DNA from: Clostridia bacterium
GTDB taxonomy: Bacteria > Bacillota > Clostridia > Christensenellales > Borkfalkiaceae
NCBI GenBank assembly: GCA_029054485.1
Contig: JAIDFD010000130.1
Span: 1 to 10,790, forward strand
DNA: 10,790 nucleotides
Direction: 5' to 3'
Made by a program: the position numbers and the translations under genes. Positions 1-5,659 of the stretch are shown piece after piece. Each line of letters starts with the position of its first letter. The stretch's first letter is position 1. Below the pieces are notes generated by a model. The model saw only the letters and a program-made list of their open reading frames with translations. It was not told the DNA's origin and searched no databases.

Positions 1-495
1 GGTGGTATAGACTGTCTGAGTGTGAGAGAGATTGCAAATAAGTGCAACTGTTCAACTCAACCTATTTATCTGTCTTTCAGCGGAATTGACGAAATAAGAA
101 ACGAAGTTATAAAAAAGGCGATTGCCGTTTACGATAAATATATCGCAAACGAGATTAAATCGGGAAAGTACTCCGAATATAAGGCGGTCGGTATGGGCTA
201 TATCCGCTTTGCAAAAGAGGAAAAACAGCTTTTCAAAATGCTTTTGATGCGCGATGGTTCGTTCAAAAAAGCCTGGGGCGAAGAATCTTTTGACAATGCA
301 ACGTTAATGATAATGAAAAACTATGGCCTGTACAAAGACGAATCCTTGAAGCTGCACACCGAAATGTGGATTTTCGTCCACGGCATAGCCGTAATGTATG
401 CAACGGAATATCTCGATTGGGAGTGGGAAACGGTTAGTGAAATGGTAACTGATGCCTTCTTGGGGTTTACAGGTAAAAAAGGTGAGAAAAAATGA
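1..495 (+). CDS. TetR/AcrR-family transcriptional regulator, 5'-truncated by window edge
   Basis: A DNA-binding repressor that probably controls the two ABC transporter genes directly downstream. The frame is open from base 1, so the start codon lies upstream of the window and 164 residues are visible. The first 26 visible residues are the second half of a TetR helix-turn-helix: LSVREIANKCNCSTQPIYLSF (SVREIA helix, turn, recognition helix with STQPIYLSF), followed by the usual long helical linker. A GTG at 22 lies inside this HTH and is not a credible start. The C-terminal half carries a WHG-type ligand-binding domain, seen as WIFVHGIAVMYA at visible residues 120-131. The gene ends in TGA and overlaps the next ATG by four bases (ATGA), so the two are translationally coupled. 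Ligand and operator are unknown; the operator would be expected upstream, outside the window. The family call is secure; the target is inferred from position. Confidence 0.9.
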   Translation, partial: GGIDCLSVREIANKCNCSTQPIYLSFSGIDEIRNEVIKKAIAVYDKYIANEIKSGKYSEYKAVGMGYIRFAKEEKQLFKMLLMRDGSFKKAWGEESFDNATLMIMKNYGLYKDESLKLHTEMWIFVHGIAVMYATEYLDWEWETVSEMVTDAFLGFTGKKGEKK

Positions 496-1400
496 TAATA
501 GAAATTGAAAATCTTAAAAAATCATATAAAGATTTACACGCGGTAGACGATATTTCTTTCAGGGTGAAAGAGGGTGAATTGTTTTCACTGCTCGGCGTAA
601 ACGGCGCGGGCAAGTCTACTACGATAAACATAATCAGCGGAATTCTGAAAAAAGATAGCGGTAAAGTCAGAGTATGCGGACACGATATTGACAGTGCAGC
701 AGACGAAATCAAGAGCAAGATAGGAATAGTTTTTCAAAACTCTGTTCTCGATAAAAAGTTGAGCGTATATGACAATCTGAAATACCGCGCAAATCTTTAC
801 GGAATATTCGGTAATGAATTCAAATCGCGCCTTGAAGAAATGACTGAACTGTTAGATTTGAAAGGGCTGTTAAAGCGTCCGCTTGCAAAGCTTTCCGGCG
901 GACAAAAACGGCGTATCGATATTGCGCGGGCATTAATACATAATCCTCGGCTTTTGATTTTGGACGAGCCGACCACCGGACTTGACCCCAAAACAAGAAT
1001 TACAGTTTGGGAAGTAGTTGACAAAATGAGAAAAGAGCGCGGGCTTTCCGTGCTGTTGACAACTCATTATATGGAAGAAGCCGCGGATTCCGATTACGTT
1101 GTAATTATCGACTCTGGAAAAGTTGCCGCCGAGGGCACGCCGCACGAGCTTAAAAATACCTTCGCGAGTGATTTTATCAAATTTTACAATCACCGAGAAG
1201 AGGCTGAAAAGTATTTTGCCAAACTCGGTTACTCTATTAAAAACGAGCGCGATTTTACGGAAATTGAGCTTAAAAGCACGGCTGAAACATCAAAGTTTTT
1301 CAAAGAAAAACCCGAACTTTTCGATGACTTCGAAGTTTTGAAAGGAAATATGGATAACGTATTTTTGAAGGTTACGGGTAAGGATTTGCAAGGAGCGTAA
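492..1400 (+). CDS. ABC-2 type transporter ATP-binding protein (DrrA-like)
   Basis: The cytoplasmic ATPase of an ABC-2 exporter; it pairs with the permease encoded next and powers export, plausibly of a drug or other amphipathic compound. The 302 residues hold one complete nucleotide-binding domain: Walker A GVNGAGKST (35-43), Q-loop Q82, signature LSGGQ (134-138), Walker B LLILDEP with catalytic E159, D-loop GLDP and switch H192. Residues from about 210 to 302 form a DrrA-type C-terminal extension (DUF4162-like). The ATG overlaps the upstream regulator's stop, and AAAGGTGAG at 478-486 serves as ribosome binding site, which fixes the start. All catalytic residues are present, so a homodimer of this protein should be fully active. 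The regulator, ATPase and permease form one operon; substrate cannot be read from the sequence. Confidence 0.95.
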   Translation: MIIEIENLKKSYKDLHAVDDISFRVKEGELFSLLGVNGAGKSTTINIISGILKKDSGKVRVCGHDIDSAADEIKSKIGIVFQNSVLDKKLSVYDNLKYRANLYGIFGNEFKSRLEEMTELLDLKGLLKRPLAKLSGGQKRRIDIARALIHNPRLLILDEPTTGLDPKTRITVWEVVDKMRKERGLSVLLTTHYMEEAADSDYVVIIDSGKVAAEGTPHELKNTFASDFIKFYNHREEAEKYFAKLGYSIKNERDFTEIELKSTAETSKFFKEKPELFDDFEVLKGNMDNVFLKVTGKDLQGA

Positions 1401-1402
1401 AT

Positions 1403-2308
1403 ATGACGGAAGTTAAAAAACTGATTTCTTTGGTCGGACGAAATACAAAGTGTTATTTTAAAGACAAACTTACTTTTTTTATGTCTTTGATAACTCCGCT
1501 TATTTTGCTCGTTCTGTTTGTTACTTTTTTGCGTAACGTCTACATTCAAAGTTTTGAATCTGCCTTTCCGGAAGGATTTACAGTAGATAAAAAAATCGTA
1601 GATGGTATAGCGGGTGCGTGGCTTATGTCATCGATACTCAGCGTCAGCTCGGTAACAGTCGCGTTTTGCTCCAATCTGGTTATGGTCGAGGATAAAATCA
1701 ATTCAAGCGTAAACGATTTCCGCGCTTCGCCGATAAAGCCTACGACTGTATCGCTGGCTTATTTTGTTTCTAACTTTTTCGTTACTTTTGCTGTAATGAT
1801 GTGCGTTATGTTTATAGGTCATATCTATCTCGCGGCAGTAGGGTGGTACATAACGGCGGGCAATTTCTTTATGATAATAGTTGACTGCATCTGCGGAATT
1901 TTATTCGGAACCTTGCTTGCAGGAATTGTAGAAAGCTTCGTTTCCTCGCAGGGCGGGCTATCGGCGGTGGCAACGCTTGTATCGTCAATGTACGGCTTCA
2001 TCTGCGGAGCCTATATGCCCATTTCAAGCTTTTCAAAAGGACTGCAAAACGTTCTCGGATGTTTGCCCGGGACTTACAGCGTAGGAATTATGCGCAACCA
2101 CTATATGGGCGGATATTTAACCGCTTTATCTGATGCGGGCGTGTCCGATGAGGCAATCGCAGCAATAAAAGATGGATTTGACGCAAATATTACGGTGTTC
2201 GGCAATCAAATTCCGCTTTGGGCAATGTATACGATTTTGCTTGGAGCATGTGCGGTGCTTTTGGCGATGTTTATAGCTGTAATAATATTAAAAAACAAAA
2301 AGAAATAA
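1403..2308 (+). CDS. ABC-2 type transporter permease
   Basis: The membrane subunit partnering the ATPase encoded just upstream. The 301 residues show six hydrophobic segments, at roughly 24-43, 70-92, 117-140, 154-177, 185-206 and 273-296. The first is preceded by a short amphipathic stretch (RNTKCYFKDKLTFF), as in ABC-2 permeases, where this connecting helix contacts the ATPase. GAYMPISSF followed by LPGTY (202-225) matches the conserved end of the fifth helix and the re-entrant region of the family. A large outside loop lies between helices 1 and 2, and a second of about 65 residues precedes the last helix. AGGAG at 1391-1395, seven bases before the ATG, fixes the start, and only two bases separate it from the previous stop. 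One dimer of this protein with two ATPases would make a complete exporter. Substrate unknown. Confidence 0.93.
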   Translation: MTEVKKLISLVGRNTKCYFKDKLTFFMSLITPLILLVLFVTFLRNVYIQSFESAFPEGFTVDKKIVDGIAGAWLMSSILSVSSVTVAFCSNLVMVEDKINSSVNDFRASPIKPTTVSLAYFVSNFFVTFAVMMCVMFIGHIYLAAVGWYITAGNFFMIIVDCICGILFGTLLAGIVESFVSSQGGLSAVATLVSSMYGFICGAYMPISSFSKGLQNVLGCLPGTYSVGIMRNHYMGGYLTALSDAGVSDEAIAAIKDGFDANITVFGNQIPLWAMYTILLGACAVLLAMFIAVIILKNKKK

Positions 2309-2319
2309 TTACAATAATA

Positions 2320-2352
2320 TTTAAACCTCGGTTTTAAAAACTGAGGTTTAAT
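2320..2352 (+). terminator. Hairpin terminator after the TetR/ABC-2 operon
   Basis: A near-perfect inverted repeat starting 11 bases after the permease stop. The arms are about 15 bases, with one G-U pair and a three-base loop (TAAACCTCGG against CTGAGGTTTA, extended inward by TTT/AAA). The following tract, ATTTC, is only moderately T-rich, so termination may be leaky. The -35 box of the next promoter begins three bases after the repeat. Confidence 0.7.
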
Positions 2353-2355
2353 TTC

Positions 2356-2384
2356 TTGCCTATGCTTCAAAATAATGCTATAAT
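2356..2384 (+). promoter_or_regulatory. Sigma-A-type promoter with extended -10, aminopeptidase operon
   Basis: A TTGCCT -35 box (2356-2361), a 17-base spacer and a perfect TATAAT (2379-2384) preceded by TG at 2376-2377 (TGCTATAAT, an extended -10). The predicted transcription start is near 2391, giving an untranslated leader of about 24 bases. AAAGGA at 2402-2407, seven bases before the ATG at 2415, is the ribosome binding site. Confidence 0.78.
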
Positions 2385-2402
2385 TAAATAAACGTTATTT
2401 AA
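2384..2402. promoter_or_regulatory. 19-base perfect dyad at the predicted transcription start
   Basis: TTAAATAAACGTTATTTAA has perfect eight-base arms around an ACG centre. It begins at the last base of the -10 box, spans the predicted start site near 2391 and ends at the ribosome binding site. The size and place suit an operator that would block RNA polymerase. The arms contain only A and T, so chance is a real alternative. Confidence 0.4.
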
Positions 2403-2414
2403 AAGGACACATTT

Positions 2415-3641
2415 ATGAAGCAGGAAAGATTGAAAAAATACGCTGAATTGATCGTAAAGTGCGGTTTAAACGTGCAAAAGGGGCAGGAAGTTATAGTAAG
2501 ATGCGGTCTTGACCAGCCCGAATTTGTAGCAATGTGTGTTGAAGAGTGTTATAAACGCGGCGCTTCTCTTGTAAAAGTAGAGTGGTCGTATATGCCGATA
2601 TCGAAACTGCACTACAATTACAGAAGTCTTGAAACCCTTTCGGAATTTTCCGGTGTTGATAAGGCGGAATGGGAAAGAAAGGTTGAAAAACTGCCCTGTC
2701 TTTTATGGATTGACTCGGATGACCCTGATGGATTGAACGGCACCGACAGTGAAAAAATTGCAAAGGCAAATCAGGCTAAATTTCCTTTTATAAAGCCTTA
2801 CCGCGACTGTATTGAAAACAAATATCAGTGGTGTATTGCCTCTGTTCCCGGTAAAGAGTGGGCGCAAAAGATTTATCCCGACCTTTCGGCAGAAGGCGCG
2901 GTTGAAAAACTGTGGGAGGATATTCTCTACTGCGCGCGAGTTGACGATGATCCTATAAAGGCTTGGGATAAGCACAATAAAGAGCTTGCAAAGCGTTGCA
3001 AATTCCTGAACGATTATAAATTTGATAGCCTTGAATATAAAAGCGCAAACGGTACCGATTTTAAGGTATGGCTCAACCCCAAGGGCTTATTCCTCGGCGG
3101 CGGCGAGCGCGCGCTAGGAAGTAATATCTATTTTAACGCCAATATTCCCAGCGAAGAGGTATTTACTTCGCCATTGCGCGGAAAAGCGGAAGGAAAGGTC
3201 GTTGCAACAAAACCTCTTTCCTATCAGGGCAAGCTGATTGAAAACTTCTGGGTAAGGTTTGACAACGGCAAGGCGGTAGAGGTACATGCCGAAAGAAATC
3301 AGGACGTACTCGAAAAAATGATTGCTATGGACGAGGGTGCTTCCTATCTCGGCGAGGTTGCTTTGATTGCGCACGATTCGCCTATTAATAACACGGGTAT
3401 ACTCTTCTACAATACCCTGTTTGACGAAAACGCAAGCTGTCATCTGGCGCTTGGAAGAGGCTTCAACAACTGTCTTGAAAATTACGAGAACTACTCGGTT
3501 AAAGAGTGCGAAGAGCTTGGCATAAACAGTTCGATGATTCACGTTGACTTTATGATTGGCAGTGCGGATATGTCTATAACTGGCGTAACTGCGGACGGCG
3601 AACGTATTCAGATATTCAAGAATGGCAACTGGGCGATTTAA
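2415..3641 (+). CDS. M29-family aminopeptidase (AmpS/AmpT/PepS type)
   Basis: A cytoplasmic metallo-exopeptidase that removes N-terminal residues from peptides, feeding amino-acid recycling. The 408 residues match the usual M29 length of about 400-415. The N-terminal domain opens with a typical LKKYAELIVKCGLNVQKGQEV stretch. The metal-binding half shows the family motifs in order: NIPSEEVFTSP (E247/E248), GEVAL (E314), NASCHLALG (H343) and MIHVDFMIGS (H376 and D378). In this family these positions bind the paired metal ions (zinc or cobalt), and none is missing. The C-terminus ends in the common GERIQIFKNGNW stretch. The start is set by AAAGGA seven bases upstream and by the promoter before it. 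The gene is cotranscribed with the membrane zincin 11 bases downstream. Family call firm; peptide preference unknown. Confidence 0.94.
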   Translation: MKQERLKKYAELIVKCGLNVQKGQEVIVRCGLDQPEFVAMCVEECYKRGASLVKVEWSYMPISKLHYNYRSLETLSEFSGVDKAEWERKVEKLPCLLWIDSDDPDGLNGTDSEKIAKANQAKFPFIKPYRDCIENKYQWCIASVPGKEWAQKIYPDLSAEGAVEKLWEDILYCARVDDDPIKAWDKHNKELAKRCKFLNDYKFDSLEYKSANGTDFKVWLNPKGLFLGGGERALGSNIYFNANIPSEEVFTSPLRGKAEGKVVATKPLSYQGKLIENFWVRFDNGKAVEVHAERNQDVLEKMIAMDEGASYLGEVALIAHDSPINNTGILFYNTLFDENASCHLALGRGFNNCLENYENYSVKECEELGINSSMIHVDFMIGSADMSITGVTADGERIQIFKNGNWAI

Positions 3642-3652
3642 GAGAGGGAAAA

Positions 3653-4339
3653 ATGACCAAAGATAATTTTGAGAGCGAACTTCCTGAAGGCTATGAATTA
3701 AAAATTCATATTGACGCCGCTAATGACAAAAAGTTGATGGCAATTTATATAGTTTTGTCACTTTTGCCTGTGTTGATTATCGTAGCGGCGGCGGCACTAT
3801 TGTTATTTTTTGTTCGCGGATGGAGTATAAAGGGCGACTTTGTTGGTAATTTTATTGCACTGCTTGTCGCAATCATTGTGAGTTTAGTTTATATTGTTTT
3901 GCACGAGCTTACGCACGGAATTACCTATAAAATTTTGACCGGCGCTAAACTCCGTTTCGGTTTAACCTGGAACGTGGCGTTTTGCGGGGTGCCTGATATT
4001 TTCGTTTACAGAAAAGCAATGAAGATTGCGGTCCTAATGCCGTTCATAATATATACCGTAATATTCGCAGGGCTTACTGCGGCAATGTATTTTGTGGGCG
4101 ATGCAGCGTTTTTAGGGGCGGCGTTGGTGTTCGGTCTGCATTTAGGCGGATGTGTAGGCGACTTGCATGTAACCTATGTTTTGAATCATAAATTCACAAG
4201 CAGTAAAATGCTTGTTCGCGATACCGGACCCGAGCAGTTTTTCTACCTATATACCGGTAAGGGTAAAATACAGACAGAGCAGGCTGAAACATTTGATAAA
4301 GTAGAACAGGCAGAACAGCAAGAGCAAACTAATAGCTAA
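3653..4339 (+). CDS. DUF3267-type membrane zincin (putative intramembrane metalloprotease)
   Basis: A 228-residue membrane protein with hydrophobic segments near 29-54, 64-86, 122-147 and 151-168. The second ends in HELTHG (84-89), an HExxH zinc site at the membrane edge. A later segment ends in GGCVGDLHV, where D170 sits in a GD motif, recalling the third metal ligand of site-2-protease-like enzymes. This arrangement is the hallmark of DUF3267 (PF11667). Proteolysis is inferred from the metal motif; no substrate is known to me. A hydrophilic tail (about 203-228), rich in Gln and Glu with repeated EQAE/EQQEQ units, follows the core and is probably disordered. The start is supported by GAGAGGG at 3642-3648, four bases before the ATG. 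Being 11 bases behind the aminopeptidase gene it shares that transcript. The terminator lies just after its stop. Confidence 0.85.
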   Translation: MTKDNFESELPEGYELKIHIDAANDKKLMAIYIVLSLLPVLIIVAAAALLLFFVRGWSIKGDFVGNFIALLVAIIVSLVYIVLHELTHGITYKILTGAKLRFGLTWNVAFCGVPDIFVYRKAMKIAVLMPFIIYTVIFAGLTAAMYFVGDAAFLGAALVFGLHLGGCVGDLHVTYVLNHKFTSSKMLVRDTGPEQFFYLYTGKGKIQTEQAETFDKVEQAEQQEQTNS

Positions 4340-4346
4340 ATAAACG

Positions 4347-4374
4347 AAAAAAGCGGTCAAAAGACCGCTTTTTT
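4347..4374. terminator. Bidirectional rho-independent terminator between convergent genes
   Basis: AAGCGGTC (4351-4358), an AAAA loop and GACCGCTT (4363-4370) form a perfect GC-rich stem. It is flanked by AAAA on the left and TTTT on the right, lengthening the stem to 12 pairs and giving a U tract in either direction. It lies between the zincin gene (plus) and the methyltransferase gene (minus, ending at 4409) and can serve both. Confidence 0.93.
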
Positions 4375-4408
4375 AATATTTACAATGTATTATGTCTGAC
4401 ATAAAAGG

Positions 4409-5572
4409 TTAAATCAACTGTAAGACGAAGAATTTTAAGTAGTTTGTTTCGTCTGCGCACAGCAGAGACGGGTGGTCTGACGACTGGGTTTTAATCTCTA
4501 CGCACCGCACGATTCTTCCGCTTTCGCGCGAAGCTTCGATAAGCATTTTTTCAAACAGACTCGCGCTCATATAGTGTGAGCAGGAACAAGTTATTAAAAA
4601 TCCGCCCTTTTTAACAATTTTCATTGCGGTAATATTTATATCCTTGTAACCGCGGTAAGCGTCTTTAACTTCATCGGCTGTTTTGCAAAAAGCGGGAGGG
4701 TCGAGAATAACGGTATCGAATTGCTTTTTGTCCTTTTTGAATTTTCGCAGAACTTCGAATACATCGCCGCAAAGGGTACTAATATTTTTAAAACCGTTTA
4801 ATTCGGCGTTGTCACGCACGTTTTTCAATGCTAATTCCGAAATGTCGCAGGCGGTAACGCTTTTTGCGACCGTTGCGGCGTTCAGTGAGAAACCGCCGCT
4901 GTTGCAAAAGCAGTCCAAAACTTCGCCCTTGCAATATTTTCTTGAGGCGAAGCGGTTTTCCTTCTGGTCCAAAAAGTAACCGGTTTTTTGCCCGTTTTTC
5001 ACATCGACCAGCATTTTTATGCCGTTTTCACATATTTCGCAGTAATCGGGAACTTCGCCGTATAAAACCTGTTTAATTTCGGTCAAGCCCTCTTTTTTGC
5101 GGACGGCAACATCGCTCCGCTCGTAAATTCCCTTAGGGGCAAATAACTTTACAAGGCAATCGCAAATCATTTTTTTGCGCAAATCAATGCCGAGGGAAAG
5201 ACACTGCATTACAATGTAATCTCCGTATCTATCGACAATCAGCGCTGGGAGGTTGTCCGCTTCGGCAAAGACCATTCTGTAACAGTTGTCGTAACCAAGG
5301 CTCAATCTATAGTTATTTGCGGTTTTTAAGGCGTTTGTATAGTACTCTGCGTCGTCTAATTGGTTATCGCGGATAAAAATTCGGACTAAAATCTTTGAAG
5401 CGTGGTTTATATAGCCCTTGCCTATGTATCTGCCGTCATGGGAATAGACGGTTGCAAGCGAGCCGTTTTTGTCCTTGTTTTCAATGCGTGCAACCTCATT
5501 TGCGTATACCCAGCTGTGTCCCGCAACAATGCGTTTTTCTTCATTCTTTTTCAAATAAATTTCGTATGCCAT
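4409..5572 (-). CDS. rlmI: Class I SAM-dependent rRNA (cytosine-C5)-methyltransferase, RlmI/COG1092 family
   Basis: A SAM-dependent methyltransferase; the E. coli family member RlmI makes 5-methylcytosine at position 1962 of 23S rRNA. From the ATG at 5572 the protein has 387 residues. It has an N-terminal PUA-like RNA-binding domain (about 1-75, opening YLKKNEEKRIVAGHSWVYANE), then an EEHD-like middle region. The Rossmann methyltransferase domain carries GQKTGYFLDQKENR (194-207), SAM motif VLDCFCNSGGFSL (218-230), acidic D243, DPPAFCK (291-297), TCSCSH (328-333, probably holding the catalytic Cys) and DHPSL (366-370). A TTG at 5617 would add 15 residues. I reject it because that codon lies inside the predicted -35 box, while AGGAG at 5582-5578 lies five bases before the ATG at 5572. 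The gene is monocistronic on the minus strand, convergent with the zincin gene. The symbol is assigned at family level; the exact rRNA site in this organism is inferred. Confidence 0.9.
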   Translation of the reverse strand: MAYEIYLKKNEEKRIVAGHSWVYANEVARIENKDKNGSLATVYSHDGRYIGKGYINHASKILVRIFIRDNQLDDAEYYTNALKTANNYRLSLGYDNCYRMVFAEADNLPALIVDRYGDYIVMQCLSLGIDLRKKMICDCLVKLFAPKGIYERSDVAVRKKEGLTEIKQVLYGEVPDYCEICENGIKMLVDVKNGQKTGYFLDQKENRFASRKYCKGEVLDCFCNSGGFSLNAATVAKSVTACDISELALKNVRDNAELNGFKNISTLCGDVFEVLRKFKKDKKQFDTVILDPPAFCKTADEVKDAYRGYKDINITAMKIVKKGGFLITCSCSHYMSASLFEKMLIEASRESGRIVRCVEIKTQSSDHPSLLCADETNYLKFFVLQLI

Positions 5573-5588
5573 AAAAACTCCTGCAACG

Positions 5589-5617
5589 AGTGTACCAAAG
5601 GTTGAGAATAATTGCAA
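5589..5617 (-). promoter_or_regulatory. Promoter of the rRNA methyltransferase gene
   Basis: Read on the minus strand: TTGCAA (5617-5612) as -35, a 17-base spacer, and TACACT (5594-5589) preceded by TG, giving the extended -10 TGGTACACT. The predicted start is near 5582, so the leader is only about 10 bases and begins at the AGGAG ribosome binding site. Because TTGCAA is its own reverse complement, the same box could also act on the plus strand. Confidence 0.6.
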
Positions 5618-5623
5618 ATAAAA

Positions 5624-5652
5624 TTGCTTTTTATTTTATAATTTGGTAAAAT
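5624..5652 (+). promoter_or_regulatory. Promoter of the ABC exporter/ABC-F operon (possibly leaderless)
   Basis: TTGCTT (5624-5629), a 17-base spacer and TAAAAT (5647-5652) with TG at 5644-5645, an extended -10 (TGGTAAAAT). The expected start is at 5659-5660, the A of the ATG itself. An alternative overlapping pair is TTGCAA (5612-5617), a 19-base spacer and TATAAT (5637-5642), with a start near 5649 and an 11-base leader. Neither mRNA would carry a convincing Shine-Dalgarno sequence. An inverted repeat AAATAAAA (5616-5623)/TTTTATTT (5629-5636) lies across both promoters. Confidence 0.55.
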
Positions 5653-5659
5653 ATAGAAT

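Noticed and set aside
2320..2352. Riboswitch or attenuator before the aminopeptidase gene
   Set aside because: The hairpin lies upstream of the predicted promoter, so it is not in the aminopeptidase leader, which is only about 24 bases long. It fits termination of the preceding operon.
3114..3542. Antisense open frame of 142 codons on the minus strand
   Set aside because: It lies wholly inside the aminopeptidase metal-binding half and has no recognisable domain.
4268..4330. Tandem repeat at the end of the DUF3267 gene
   Set aside because: The EQAE/EQQEQ pattern is imperfect and short; it reads as a low-complexity tail, not a repeat array.
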